Origin: Silene conica
Taxonomy: Eukaryota; Streptophyta; Magnoliopsida; Caryophyllales; Caryophyllaceae
NCBI GenBank assembly: GCA_029255685.2
Contig: CM055314.2
Span: 39,562,790 to 39,626,789, forward strand
Length of the DNA stretch: 64,000 bases
Direction: 5' to 3'
Numbering within the stretch: position 1 is the first letter of the stretch; every line of letters starts with the position of its first letter. The translations under genes were made by a program, and so were the position numbers. Positions 21,403 through 34,052 of the stretch are shown in pieces. The notes beneath the pieces were generated by a model. It did not search any database. It saw only the letters and a list, made by a program, of their open reading frames with translations, and was not told the origin of the DNA.

Positions 21403-21556
21403 TCCGCACCGATCACAAGGCCATTAACTCCGCACCGATCACAAGGCCCGTTAACTCCGCACCGATCACAAGGCCCATTAACCCCGCACCGATCACAACA
21501 CCCATTAACTCCGCACCGATCACAACCCATTAACTCGGCACCGATCACAACGCCCA
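21403..21556. repeat. Tandem repeat in chromovirus LTR, about six ~28 bp units
   Basis: Units of the form CCGCACCGATCACAAGGCCC followed by ATTAACT, six copies with small differences; matched by the same array at 30088-30243 in the other LTR. Sits downstream of a TATATATA stretch. May act as an enhancer-like or recombinogenic array; no proof here. Confidence 0.9.
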
Positions 21557-23123
21557 ATTCTCATCACCTCATGTCGTATCACAGAAATATATAATCAAAT
21601 AACACAATATTCCAAATCATTTGATAATGTAAAAATAATCATGCTTAACACCAAACAACCAAGTAATCATCATTATATGCGCAGTAATTCCCCTACCTCG
21701 AATAGCAGGAATGCAGATAACTTCCAAAGCTCGCTAGAAATGTTCCACACGAAAACCGCTACCTAAACACGTATTCATAATAAATTAATAAATTTCCCGA
21801 ACCCCATATCAAACCATAATTACTATAATTAGAAACCTTCCATAAATGGAAAGTTTCCATAACTAGAAAATTTCCCTAAATAGAAACTCCCTTGACTCGC
21901 TAATTTCCCGACTCATATATTTATTAACACAAAACATCAACCAAACTAATAACCTAACCAAATATAACACAAAATATAAAGAGTGACATCATTAACAAGT
22001 ATATTGATAAATAACAATAATAATATCAATAAGTAATAACAATAAATAAATAATAATAATATTAATAATAATACTAATACTAATAATAATAATAATCTAC
22101 ACAAAAATACAACCAAACGTGACATTCCAGCCGCGAAACAGGCCCTCACCCCCACCGTGTAACACCATCCCTACCACTGATGACCACCGTGACCAGGACA
22201 CACAACCGCGCCCTTCCACACCGACCACCAGCCACCCATTCGACGAACTCCGGCGAGAAGGACAAAGGTCCCAAACAGACACGGTTCCTCACCCAAACAC
22301 CTCAATCTGCCTGAACTAAACCCCCCTGTCGACACCACCATAACGCCTGACAAAACCTAAGACCACCACCCATATCACCTCTGAAACCGGACCTATAAAC
22401 AGCGGTGGTACCACCGTGTCGACCTCCCCCGAGTCAACGCTTGTACCACTCCCAAGTACTCCCCTGACACGCATAAACAGAAACTGAAACAAGCAGGGGA
22501 AACGAATTCCCTCTTCGACGCAACCACCACCGACTATACCCGACGTGACCACCACCACAAGACTACCCCAAAGACCACCAGTAAGAAAATATTAACAAAG
22601 TTTAAGAACAAGGACACACCACCCTTCGACACTAGCGCAAACCATACACGGATTCGACTTAATAAAGACAAACGATTACCATACATACCTGCTTCTGGTT
22701 CGAATCGAAGGGTCCTAGGCACGACTGACCTCACCGTGAGAAAACCCTTTCTTTTCTGGGTGGTGGCGGCAGCACAATTAGAGTATGGGGTGTGTTGATG
22801 GTAGGTCACAAATAGGGTGAATCATGTTCTTATATGGCGGCATGGGGGTGATTTGTGTGAGGATGAGTGTTAGTGTTTTGATAGGGTTTCAAACAAAATC
22901 GGGTTGTGTTTTGCATAGGGAACGAAGCCCAACACCACCATCCAAGAGGTCCCTAGATCGAACCCCACAAGGAGCATGACACACACATAAACACTTATAA
23001 ACGAACCAAGTACTATCATTGTTTTTAACATCGTATCAACTAAAAATCCCTTAACTAGTCATAAAACCGTTTACTATCATAAACAATTAAGATAATATCG
23101 TACCTAAAATTCGAGGTATTACA

Positions 23124-23136
23124 GTCTTTCCCCCTT
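23124..23136 (-). other. Chromovirus polypurine tract
   Basis: On the minus strand AAGGGGGAAAGAC directly precedes the TGTAATACC start of the 3' LTR. Confidence 0.8.
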
Positions 23137-23290
23137 AAAATGAACTTCGTCCCGAAGTTCAACCACACTCAGGTGACAAATCAAACCAACTTAAACGAAC
23201 TCGAAACACAAAACATCACAAACTTTACTTACATCACAGAATGTTACATTCCATCCCCCTTAATGAAAATTTACGTCCGCGTAACTTACC

Positions 23291-23608
23291 TCAATCGAAC
23301 AGATGTGGATAACGCTCTCTCATGGACGCCTCGGCCTCCCATGTAGGTTCCTCTAGGTTATGATTAGTCCACAAAACTTTCACCAAAGCCGTCTCCCCAT
23401 TGCGAGTCTTTCGTACCTTCCTGTCCAGAATTTCTTTTGGAATCTCCGCATAGGACAACTGTTCATCTACCTCAATCACCTCGTGCTGCAGCACATGTGA
23501 TGGATCACTCACATATTTCCTCAACTGAGACACATGGAACACATTATAGACCTTGGATAGGGCTGGAGGTAAAGCTAAACGATATGCCACCTCTCCAACT
23601 CTGTCCAA
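23291..23608 (-). pseudogene. Chromovirus integrase C-terminus with chromodomain
   Basis: Minus-strand frame of about 105 residues: [29 protein letters not shown] (the conserved segment before the chromodomain), then [35 protein letters not shown], a typical plant chromovirus chromodomain with the W..EEPTWE end. Chromodomains of this group steer integration to chromatin carrying particular histone marks (family knowledge). Confidence 0.92.
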
Positions 23609-23632
23609 GATCTCAAACGGCCCAATAAATTT

Positions 23633-24705
23633 CTAACTCAGTTTTCCACGCTTGCCGAAGCTCATCACACCCATCATTGGAGATACTTTCACCAGTACCT
23701 TCTCTCCCGCCTCGAACGAAATATCGCTCCTCTTGAGATCTGCATAGCTCTTTTGCCTATCCTGGGCGGCCCTCATTTTCTGTCGAATAACCTGAACCTG
23801 CTCCACCATCTCCTGGATCATATCTGGCCCTAGAGTCACAACATCGGCTCGATCATCCCAACACACATGGCGCCGACACTTCCTCCCATACAAAGCCTCG
23901 AAAGGGGTCATCCCAATACTGGCATGATAGCTGTTGTTATAAGAAAACTCTATCAATCACAGTCGATCCTCCTAAGATCCTCCGAAATCAAGTACGCATG
24001 CCCTCAACATGTCCTCAAGGGTCTGAATCGTCCTCTCAGTCTGACCGTTAGTAGCTGGATGGAAAGCTGTACTCATCTTCAACTGGGTACCCAAGGCGGT
24101 CTGCAACTCTTGCCAAAATCTAGATATGAACCTCGAGTCTCGATCTGAAACAATGTCCTTGGGTACGCCATGCAATTTGACCACATTCTGGACATATGCC
24201 TTAGCGAGCTCGGCTTTACTCCAGGTATCTTTCATCGAAATAAAGTGAGCAGACTTAGTCAAACGATCCACAATCACCCAAATCATGTTGTTGCCCCTCT
24301 GAGTCCGAGGCAACCCCACAATAAAATCCATCGAGATGTTCTCCCACTTCCACTCTGGCACATCTAAAGGCTGAATCTTTCCCTGTGGTCTCTTATGCTC
24401 CCCTTTCACTCTCTGACATGTCAGACACCTTGACACAAACTCTGCGACTTCCTTCTTCATATTTGGCCACCAGAACGTCTTCTTAAGTTCTTTGTACAAC
24501 TTATCACCCCTGGGTGAACGGAATATGGGGTAGCATGAGCTTCAGTCAAGATTTTCTTCCTTAGCTCCTCAATGTCCGGAACACACCATCGTCCACTGAA
24601 CCTCAAACTACCGTCGGTATGAATACTGAACTTGGATGCAGCCTCTCCACCCTCACTCTCCACCATCTTGCGCCATTTCTGGATTCTTGCATCAATATCT
24701 TGCAA
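23633..24705 (-). pseudogene. Chromovirus integrase
   Basis: Pieces of the integrase: zinc-finger region with HPG and [15 protein letters not shown], catalytic core with [11 protein letters not shown] (first Asp), [13 protein letters not shown] (second Asp) and [24 protein letters not shown] (Glu), then MIEFSYNNSYHASIGMTPFEALYGRKCR. Wording matches plant Tekay/Del chromoviruses. The gene is spread over more than one frame, so broken. Confidence 0.9.
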
Positions 24706-24795
24706 CTCCCGAATCTCACCATACTACTCGGGCTCCACGGTCAAATCAATAAGAGCGTCCCCTTTCCGGATCATGAAAATTCCCATCTCCCTTAG

Positions 24796-26038
24796 TGTTG
24801 GAAACTAAGGTAGTCATACTAACAAATCCAATAATAGTCTTACTAATTTTACTAATTAATCTCATATTAATTTAGTCGATCTTATGCATGCAATAATATA
24901 TATGCGGAACAATAACGAAACGGATCTTACAAACGGTCCGAATGAGTGCTAGGACGATCCTCCACGGAGCAACCAAAGTAGCTTGCCTCCTTTACGATGC
25001 ACCCAAGACCTTACCCCTAAACACCGAAGACCAAACCCGATCTAGGAGACGGATTAGGTTATCTTTAAACCGTGTACTAATAATAATATTAGTATACTAC
25101 AAATATTATCTAAGTAATATTTAAGAGGTTATTTTGTTTTCTTACTCTAGAAAACTAGTATGAGGATTAGTCTATTATGTGATGATGAACACACATATAT
25201 ATAATGGGTTGGGAGGTGTATGTAGTGAATGTGGCGTGAGGTTTCCTCCAAAAAGAGAAAAATCACTTTGCTTTCTCCACTCACCATAATATATAGGCAT
25301 GCATACCTATTAATAGGTTCAAGACTACTCTTATGATTGTGTTTGTAAGACCATAATTTAAATAAATTTTGTTCTTCTCATAATCACAATCACACGCCAT
25401 ATATATTTATAAAATGGACTTCCATTTTACAATTTGTAATTTGTACAATTGTATAATATGTAACATCCTATGTGACATAATTCAATTGTATTAATTTAAA
25501 ATATATTTATCATATAAATAATATTTCTAAATTAATTAAATCATATTTAACAAATTATTTTTAGTAATTCGTAATTACTGTCCCAACATATTGTTATCGT
25601 AATAATCGTCGATACGATATATTAACAACGTTTGTTATAACCATGAACCATTCATTATACTAATTTCGATATTTCTAAAATATCATTTAATATTTGACAA
25701 TTGATACATTTCAATTTCAAATATAAATCTTACTTTAAGATTCAACCTCTGGTTTCTCAATATACGGTTTTAAGAATATCGATCAATCTGTATCCTATAC
25801 AATTAATCAATATATTATTTAAGGGGTCTGTCCTATAGGTGTGACCTAAAGGGATCAACTGACCACCACCGTCATATGACAGTAATGTCAAACTCTAGTC
25901 AGCCAATCATTACCGATTAATGTTGGTCAGTTGACTATATCAAATATCGGATCGTCCATTGCATATTCATATAATATTTATGACAATGATTTTATCATTG
26001 TCGTGATCGCACAATTGTTGAGGACACATTTCCCAACA
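24796..26038 (-). repeat. Solo copia LTR inside the chromovirus
   Basis: 1243 bp, TGTTGG..CCAACA ends, perfect target duplication CTTAG (24791-24795 and 26039-26043), no internal region: a solo LTR left by recombination between the two LTRs of a former element. Holds the conserved stem-loop block (arms 25855-25865 and 25924-25934). Closely related to the LTR at 55261-56508. It separates chromovirus RNase H from integrase. Orientation is inferred from the position of the block. Confidence 0.92.
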
Positions 26039-26043
26039 CTTAG

Positions 26044-27609
26044 TTCGCCATGTAACCTCACTCGCGATTTCGCACAATTCAAAGCATGAACAGATTTCCT
26101 ACTTAGGGCAACAGCTACCACATTTGCCTTGCCTTCGTGGTAGATAATCTGCATATCATAGTCTCTAATCAACTCTATCCACCTCCTCTGTCTCATGTTC
26201 AACTCTCGTTGGGTTTAGATATACTTCAAACTCTTGTGATCAGAAAACACCTTAAAAGTGGCTCCATAAAGGTAATGGCGCCACAATTTAAGTGCAAAGA
26301 CCACTGCTCCCAATTCCAAATCATGAGTCGGATAATTTTCTTCATAGGTCTTCAATTGGGGAGAAGCATACGCTATCACCCTCCCATTCTGCATTAGTAC
26401 ACAACCCAATCCATGTTTCGAAGCGTGAGTGTAAACTTCAAAATTATCACTCCCGACAGGCAACGCGAAAATAGGAGCTGTTGTCAGACGTTCCTTAAGG
26501 GTCAGGAATGCCTTCTCGCAACTCTCATCCCAGATGAAACAGTTCTCCTTCCTCATTAATGATGTCAACGGCTTTGCTATATTCGAAAAATCTTTGACAA
26601 ACCTCCGATAATAACCAGCCAATCCCAGGAAGCTTCGAATCTCACTCACATTCTTTGGACTTTGCCACTTAGTTACAGCCTCGATCTTACTAGGGTCGAC
26701 AGATACCCCCTCCTTGGAAATTACATGCCCCAAAAATGCGACTTTCTCCAACCAGAACTCACACTTACTCAGCTTAGCATTGAGCTTATGCTCCTCCAGG
26801 GTCTGAAGTACTCTCCTCAAATGATCCCCGTGTTCTTCCGCATTCTTGGAATACACTAGGATGTCATCGATGAATACTACCACGAACTTATCCAGATATG
26901 GGCTAAAGACTCGGTTCATCAAATCCATAAACACAGCTGGAGCGTTAGTCAATCCGAATGGCATAACCACAAATTCGTAGTGGCCATACCTCGTTCTGAA
27001 AGCGGTCTTGGGAATATTTTCATCTTTTATTCTCAACTGGTGATACCCGGATCTCAAATCAATCTTAGAGAAAACCCCAGCTCCACTTAACTGATCGAAC
27101 AAGTCGTCAATTCTTGGCAAAGGATAACGGTTCTTGATGGTCACACTGTTCAGCTCTCGGTAGTCCACAAAAAGCCTCATACTCCCATCTTTCTTCTTCA
27201 CAAATAGTACAGGTGCTCCCCAGGGCGACACACTGGGTCGGATGAATCTTTTCTCAGCTAGTTCATCCAACTGTTTCTTCAACTCCTTCATCTCCTTCGG
27301 TCCCATACGGTACGGTGATTTAGATATTGGTCCCTCACCTGGTTTTAGGTCAATGGAAAATTCCACTTCCCTCCTTGGCGGTAACCCTGGAACGTCATCT
27401 CGGAATACTCCTTGAAATTCCCGCACTACAGGTATGTCGCTAGTCTTAGGGGTCTCAGCCTCGCAGTTCCACATTTGGCACAAGATCAAACTCTCTCCCT
27501 TCCTCAAGCTAGACTTAAGGGTATTGACGGAAATGAACTTGATTTTAGGTTTGACTCGATATCCCTTGTAAGACACCCTCACTCCCTTAGGTCCCTTCAA
27601 GGAAATCAT
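26044..27609 (-). pseudogene. Chromovirus reverse transcriptase and RNase H
   Basis: Long frame 27609-26215 with RT motifs in order: [112 protein letters not shown] (catalytic YxDD-equivalent FIDD), [17 protein letters not shown], then RNase H with [18 protein letters not shown] and [11 protein letters not shown]. The RNase H end continues at 26202-26044 (RRWIELIRDYDMQI..ADALSR-like). Belongs to a broken pol. Confidence 0.92.
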
Positions 27610-27648
27610 CTTTTGATGACAGTCAATAAAAGCCCGATACTTCCCCAG

Positions 27649-27957
27649 CTAGTCCATCCCCAGAATCACCTCAAAGCCTCCTAGTGGAAATTCTATGAGG
27701 TCACAATAAAAGTTTGCTTCCTCGATTTTGATGGGTACACTACCATATACTCTATTACAAGTTATCGACTCGCCTGAAGGTATGGTCACTAAGTCCGCGA
27801 CCCAATCAAACCTCTCAAGTCCCAAGGCCCTAACATGCTCTCTAGACACAAAAGAATGGGTAGCACCGGAATCGAAAAGTACGAAAGTAGGTTTAGAGTT
27901 CACAAGAAAAGTACCGGTTACCACATGAGCATCATCCTTAGCTGCCTGTTTTCCCAT
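27649..27957 (-). pseudogene. Chromovirus aspartic protease
   Basis: Frame with TFVLFDSGATHSFVS (catalytic Asp in DSGATHSF) and GGFEVILGMD, the standard retropepsin landmarks of plant chromoviruses. Between gag (right) and RT (left). Confidence 0.9.
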
Positions 27958-29118
27958 GGCAAAAAGCTTGCCACTAGATTTGACTCCACTCTAACTGGCA
28001 CTAGATGTCCCAGCCTGCTGGTCCCCTTCTGCTCCCGTCTTCTGATTGCTTCCATTCCCATGGTATTGATTTTGGTATGAACGATTCTGATTGTTGTTGA
28101 AGTTCCTCTGATAATTCTGCCTCCAGACTTCGCACCCCCACCATAGTTTGTCATGGGTGTACGATAGCCACTGCTACCATAGGACTGAGCGCGGGATCCC
28201 TGATATCCGGATGTAGGCGTACGATAACCCCGGGACTGATTCCCTCCAGATGAGCGACAAACTGCGTGCTTGTGTCCCCTCTTTCCACAGCCAAAACAAA
28301 CTATCCCAACCGAACCACTGCCAGAACCCCCACTCATGTGATTACTCCCACTCTGATTTCTCACTCCTCCGGAAGCATTGTTGCTGAAATACCCACTATA
28401 CTTGTTGGTGCTTTGTTTCTTTGACCCAAAACTTTCAGTTATTGTTTCAGCCTTCCTCTTTTCAGACTTTGACTTCTTGTCCTCTTTGATCATTTCTGAG
28501 AGCCTCTCCGCCGCCCCAGCCCATAAATAGATGTCCCGGACTGTGGTGGGCGGAGCCGCAATCAACCTCTTCTTGATAGCGATTGACAACCCTCTCTCAA
28601 ACTTCATCGCCAGCATGGCATCATCAAAACCCATGCCCCCCACGTAGCTCACCAGCTGGATAAATTTTCTATAATAAGCCTCCACCGTCATGTCCTCCGT
28701 CATACTGAAGGTGTCAAACTCCTCTCTCAGCTTAATTTTCTGGAATTCTGGTAGGAACACTTCATATAAGATCCTCTTGAATGCGATCCAAGCAACAAAC
28801 TCGGTCCCATCCTCTCTAGCTGCCTCTCGGATCTCTCCCTTGTTCCCGGTCCACCAGTCTCCGGCCATACCCCTCAGATAGTGGGCTGCTTGGTCAACCC
28901 TCAATTCTTCGGGGCAATCCACCAACTCGAACAAGTTACTGAATTCCTGGCACCAAGCCCCTAGCAAATGAGGTTCCCCCTCCCCTATGAATTGGGTAGG
29001 GTGATGCCTCGCGATAATCGTGCTCATCTTTGCGGAGTCCATACATTTGGCCTTTAGGGCCTCGTTCTCGGCTATCAAACGATCCAATTCCTCTTGCGTG
29101 ATGTTAGCGACATTGTTT
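27918..29118 (-). pseudogene. Chromovirus gag with zinc knuckle
   Basis: Minus-strand frame; the recognisable gag starts near NVANITQEELDRLIAENEALKAK (a short coiled coil), then the retrotransposon gag domain (FIGEGEPHLLGAWCQEFSNLF.., AAHYLRGMAGDWWT, F..EFDTFSM.., MKFERGLS), a Lys/Glu linker, Ser/Gly-rich stretch and one CCHC knuckle (CFGCGKRGHKHAVC), then Gly/Tyr/Ser-rich tail. The open frame extends right to 29318 through untranslated leader. Forms the particle and binds RNA. Part of a broken element. Confidence 0.88.
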
Positions 29119-29667
29119 CTTCGCGGAGGAATACTATAATACAAAAGAAATGAAATGAGTCCCGACTCATGTGGGCACCCATTTAGGTTAGGGCTATAGT
29201 TCCTAAACAATAGAGTCTTTAAGCAACTAATAGATTGAGTAATACGTATGTACAACATGGCTCGGGGATCACATAACCGCATATCGCTAGACATGATAAA
29301 ATTACTGATATAAGTCAAATCACCTCATGCATCCATATCAATATACACCTTTTGTATTTATACAATTAAAATTCTTTCATCCTCATGCCCTTACTGGCTT
29401 TTCCAAATGGTCACATATACTAAGAGTTCTTATAACATCCTTATCACAGTATACCATCATTTCCATCACCTTCTAATCTACCCTTTTTCTCTCGTGTATG
29501 CACTCTGGGTTCCCGGGTAAAACTGAGAGGGCCAATGGTTCGGTGTGAGGGGGCCCCAGACTCATACTTTTCCTTTAGTATGCTCCTAATAGTCATATCC
29601 CGGGGTTCATTTTATTTAGACTCTCCTAAATTCATTGGGTTCATTAGGTTAGGCCTGAGGATCGTTC

Positions 29668-29679
29668 GCTTTGATACCA
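29668..29679 (-). other. Chromovirus tRNA primer-binding site
   Basis: TGGTATCAAAGC on the minus strand, three bases inside the 5' LTR; Met-tRNA type primer used by plant chromoviruses. Confidence 0.85.
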
Positions 29680-29682
29680 CTT

Positions 29683-30762
29683 TGTAACACCCTCATTTAT
29701 TTAAGGGCATGTACTAGGACTCCCCAGATAAATAAGGGTGTTACCCTCTCGGTTTCCCGAGGCAGTAGATACAAAGGAAAGATAAACAGTATTTTAATTA
29801 TAAGTTAAACTCCATAACAAGTTCTTACAACTGTATGAAAACTGTCTTATGAAATGAAAGTAAAACTCATGATAAACTGACTATGGTGATATAGACTCTA
29901 GTCTGGTCCGGATCCAAGCTATCTCTTCCCATAGCTTCCCATAGTCTCAGCCACCTGTCAATCTGCTCCCCAATAATTTGGTTCATCACAGGTGATCACG
30001 AATACACAGGGTCAACCACGAGGTTGAGTAGAGGAAAAATAAACAAACGAACAATATTATATATATATAGGGATTCAATCATCCCTTCTCTGCACCGATC
30101 ACAAGGCCATTAACTCCGCACCGATCACAAGGCCCATTAACTCCGCACCGATCACAAGGCCCATTAACTCCGCACCGATCACAACACCCATTAACTCCGC
30201 ACCGATCACAACACCCATTAACTCCGCACCGATCACAACGCCCAATTCTCATCACCTCATGTCGTATTACAGAAATATATAATCAAATAACACAATATTC
30301 CAAATCATTTGATAATGTAAAAATAATCATGCTTAACACCAAACAACCAAGTAATCATTATTATATGCGCAGTAATTCCCCTACCTCGAACAGCGGGAAT
30401 GCAGATAACTTCCAAAGCTCGCTAGAAATGTTCCACGCGAAAACCGCTACCTAAACACATATTCGTAATAAATTAATAAATTTCCTGAACCCCATATCAA
30501 ACCATACTTACTATAATTAGAAACCTTCCATAAATGGAAAGTTTCGATAATTAGAAACTTTCCCAAAATAGAAACTCACTTGACTCGCTAATTTCCCGAC
30601 TCATATATTTATTAACACAAAACATCAACCAAACTAATAACCTAACCAAATATAACACAAAATATAAAGAGTGACATCATTAACAAGTATATTGATAAAT
30701 AAAAATAATAATATCAATAAGTAATAACAATAAATAAATAATAATAATATTAATAATGATAC

Positions 30763-30799
<37 letters not shown>

Positions 30800-31826
30800 C
30801 TACACAAAAACACCACCAAACGTGACATTCCAGCCGCGAAACAGGCCCTCACCCCCACCGTGTAACACCATCCCTACCACTGACGACCACCGTGACAAGG
30901 ACCCAAAACCGCGCCCTTCCACACCGACCATCAGCCACCCCTTCGACGAACTCCGGCAAGAAGGAAAAAGGTCCCAAATAGACACGGTTCCTCACCCAAA
31001 CACCTCAATCTGCCTGAACTAAACCCCCCTGTCGACACCACCATAACGCCTGACACAACCTGAGACCACCACCCATATCACCTCTGAAACCGGACCTATA
31101 AACAGTGGTGGTACCACCGTGTCGACCTCCCCCGAGTCAACGGTGGTACCACTCCCAAATACTCCCCTGAAACACATAAACAGAAACTGAAACAAGCAGG
31201 GGGAATGAATTCCCTCTTCGACGCAACCACCACCGACTATACCCGACGTGACCACCACCACAAGACTACCCTAAAGACGACCATTAAGAAAATATTAACA
31301 AAGTTTAAGAACAAGGACGCACCACCTTTCGACACTAGCGCAAACCATACACGGATTCGACTTCATAAAGACAAACGATAACCATACATACCTGCTTCTG
31401 GTTCGAATCGAAGGGTCCTAGGCACGACTGACCTCACCGTGAGAAAACCCTTTCTTTTCTGGGTGGTGGCGGCAGCACAATTAGGATATGGGGTGTGTTG
31501 ATGGTAGGTCACAAATAGGGTGAGTCATGTTCTTATATGGCGGCATGGGGGTGATTTGTGTGAGGATGAGTGTTAGTGTTTTGATAGGGTTTCAAACAAA
31601 CCCGGGTTGTGTTTTGCATAAGGAACGAAGCCCAACACCACCATCCAAGAGGTCCCTAGATCGAACCCCACAAGGAGCATGACACACACATAAACACTTA
31701 TAAACGAACCAAGTACTATCATTGTTTTTAACATCGTATCAACTAAAAATCCCTTAACTAGTCATAAAACCGTTTACTATCATAAACAATTAAGATAATA
31801 TCGTACCCAAAATTCGAGGTATTACA
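29683..31826 (-). repeat. Chromovirus 5' LTR (2144 bp)
   Basis: TGTAACACC..GGTATTACA on the plus strand, followed by target repeat TGAAT (31827-31831). Holds six ~28 bp tandem units (30088-30243) and a pure (AAT)n run near 30762-30802, longer than in the other LTR. Shows the intact LINE target site near 29850. Confidence 0.93.
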
Positions 31827-32689
31827 TGAATACCCTTATCAGAAATAAGATGCCCTAACACCACCCCCTTGTTAACCATAAACTAACATTTCTCCCAATT
31901 AAAGACAAGGTTTACATCAATACAACGCTGCATGACTTTATCAAGGTTAGCTAATTAAGCATTGATCAAACTCACTACCAGAAACTGAGAAATCATCCAT
32001 AAATACCTCCATAATATTCTCAATGTAATCAGAAAAGATCCCCATCATGCACCTATGAAAGGTGGCAAGGGCATGACATAACCCAAAAGGCATTCTGCGA
32101 TATGCAAAAACACCTTGTGGACAAGTAAAGGTAGTCTTACTCTGATCGTCAGGATGTATGGGAATCTGAAAGAAACCTGAATATCCATCTAGAAAACAAA
32201 AGAATTTATTAGATGCAAGTCTTTCAGTCATCTGGTCAACAAATGAGAGGGGGAACCGGTCTTTCTTGGTGGCGGCATTTAACTGTCTATAATCAATGCA
32301 CATCCGCCACCCTGTCACTACTCTAGTAGGTATCAATTCATTTTTGTCATTTTTAACAACGGTAGTTCCTCCTTTCTTAGGAACCACCTAAACTGGGCTA
32401 ACCCACTTGGAGTTGCCAACTGTATAAGTAATACATGCGTCGAGAAGTTTCATCACCTCAGCCATAACTACCTCCTGCATCTTCGGGTTCAACTTACGTT
32501 GACCCTGTCTGTAGGGCTTATGCCCTTCCTCTAACTCTATCCTATGCATGCAAACATCAGGGCTAATGCCCTTAATGTCATCCAAAGAATAACCTAAAGC
32601 TTTCCTGTTCTTTTTGAGAACAGTCATTAAGGCAGAAAGTTGGTTAGGATCAAGTTAGCACTAACAATAGCAGGGTACTACTCAGTATC
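31827..32689 (-). pseudogene. Athila-1 reverse transcriptase, N-terminal and central part
   Basis: Pieces 32627-32388 and 32387-31947: ALGYSLDDIKGISP, CMHRIELEEGHKP, RKLNPKMQEVVMAEVMKLLDA, then VPKKGG, WRMCIDYRQLNAATKKDRFPL, FCFLDGYSGFFQIPIHPDDQSKTTFTCP, AYRRMPFGLCHA and EVFMDDFSV with the catalytic MDD. This is the Athila/Tat version of RT. Flanked by the chromovirus (left) and the copia-X block (right, target repeat GTATC at 32685-32689). Confidence 0.92.
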
Positions 32690-34052
32690 TATAGGTTTAC
32701 TTATCTCATAACCTAATAATATTAGTCATACTAAACAAAATCTTAATTAACATTTTAATTAATAAAATTTTAGATCTTATGCATGCTAAAACTTATGCGG
32801 AAATAAAAGGATTTGAACCCTTACACACGGTCCAACGGAATGCAAGGATGATCCTCCAAGTATTCAACAAGAACACCTCCTTTGTGATGCACCAAGACAA
32901 CCCTTGATTGAACCGACTTACGCGGAAATAAAAGGATTTGAACCCTTACACACGGTCCAACGGAATGCAAGGATGATCCTCCAAGTATTCAACAAGAACA
33001 CCTCCTTTGTGATGCACCAAGACAACCCTTGATTGAACCAAAACTTAAGAATGCTAGTACCAAAAAACGGTTTTTCCTTAAACAAATTCTAATCTCTTAA
33101 TTAGAATTAATATACTAATATTATAACTTGTTATTATTAGTATTTTTATTATTCTCACAATAATAATTTTAGAGGATTTAACAATTTTTCTCTCTAGAAA
33201 TTTTGCTAAGGATTTTTTCCTAGAACTTGAATGAATGTAATATTATGAGCATGCCACAATATATAAGTTGGTTGGACATGGGGTTGGGTGAGGCCGGCTA
33301 TGGGAAGAGCAACAAGGGAACAACTTCTCTTCTCAAGGCTCTTAGGGTGGCTCTAGCTAGTCTTTCAAGACACTTTAATGATTATGCTTATGGGGCAATT
33401 AACACCCATAATCATTCCTTAACCAACCCACAATAACCGGCCACCCTAACATAATATGGACCTCATTTTATAAAATTGTCAATTGTAAAATTGTACATTA
33501 TGTGACATCTCATATGTCACTAGGTAATAAAATACCAATTATCTTAATTTAAAACATATAAATATTTATCAAATAAATATTAATAAATCATATTTATCAG
33601 TTGACAAGTAATTCATAATTACTAGTATAAAATGGTTATATATGATAATCGTCAATACGATTTACAACCTTTGTATTAATACACAACCCGATTCATTCTA
33701 ATTACGATATCGTAAAATATCATTCTTTGTTTAATAATTGACACGTTTCAATTATAAACATAAATCTTACAATAAGATTTAACCTCTGATTTCTCGGTAT
33801 ACGAGTTTAAGGAATATGATCAACTCGTATCAATATACATTTGATCATCTTATCAATTAAGGGAATTGTCCTATAGGTGTGACCTAAAGGGATCAACTGA
33901 CCACCACCGTCATACGATAGTAATGTCAAACTCTAGCTAGCCAATCATTACCGATTAATGTTGGTCAGTTGACTAATATAAATTCGTATCATCCCTTGCG
34001 TATTCTCGTCATGAGATTTAATTACGTGATGGCACTATTGTTGAGGACACAT
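32690..34052 (-). repeat. copia-X 3' LTR with an internal 125 bp tandem duplication
   Basis: Matches the right-hand LTR 49167-50425. A 125 bp segment starting at 32791 is repeated in tandem at 32916; the right LTR has one copy (from about 49271). Holds the conserved stem-loop block near 33869-33973. Directly joined to 3' internal sequence at about 34053. Confidence 0.85.

Larger units (their letters stand above)
19947..23123 (-). repeat. Chromovirus 3' LTR, interrupted by a LINE
   Basis: Plus-strand ends TGTAACACC and GGTATTACA. Without the 1.04 kb LINE (20117-21158) it matches the 29683-31826 LTR along its full length. Contains the ~28 bp tandem repeats (21403-21556), an AAT-rich microsatellite (about 22015-22095) and long CCACC-rich stretches. 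Confidence 0.92.
19947..31826 (-). mobile_element. Ty3/gypsy chromovirus, Tekay/Del-like, with ~2.1 kb LTRs
   Basis: Minus-strand element with LTRs at 19947-23123 (carrying a LINE insertion) and 29683-31826, target duplication TGAAT at 19942-19946 and 31827-31831, primer site TGGTATCAAAGC (minus strand) at 29668-29679, and polypurine tract at 23124-23136. Internal order: gag, protease, RT, RNase H, integrase, chromodomain, which is the chromovirus order. It inserted into Athila-1 pol. LTRs differ by a few per cent by eye, so it is moderately young. It is broken: besides the inserted solo LTR it has several other breaks in pol and gag. Confidence 0.92.

Noticed and set aside
21403-21556. Regular ~28 bp repeats that look like a CRISPR array
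   Set aside because: Units are directly adjacent without distinct spacers, occur in both LTRs of a plant retrotransposon, and the setting is eukaryotic.
22119-22809. Pro/Thr- and Val/Gly-rich frames on both strands
   Set aside because: Produced by CCACC-rich chromovirus LTR sequence; the same frames recur in the other LTR (30756-31261) with changes that do not respect coding.
33227-33436. Small frame in the copia-X LTR, possible host peptide
   Set aside because: It lies fully inside LTR sequence, is not kept as a frame in the sister LTR or the related LTRs, and has no motif.
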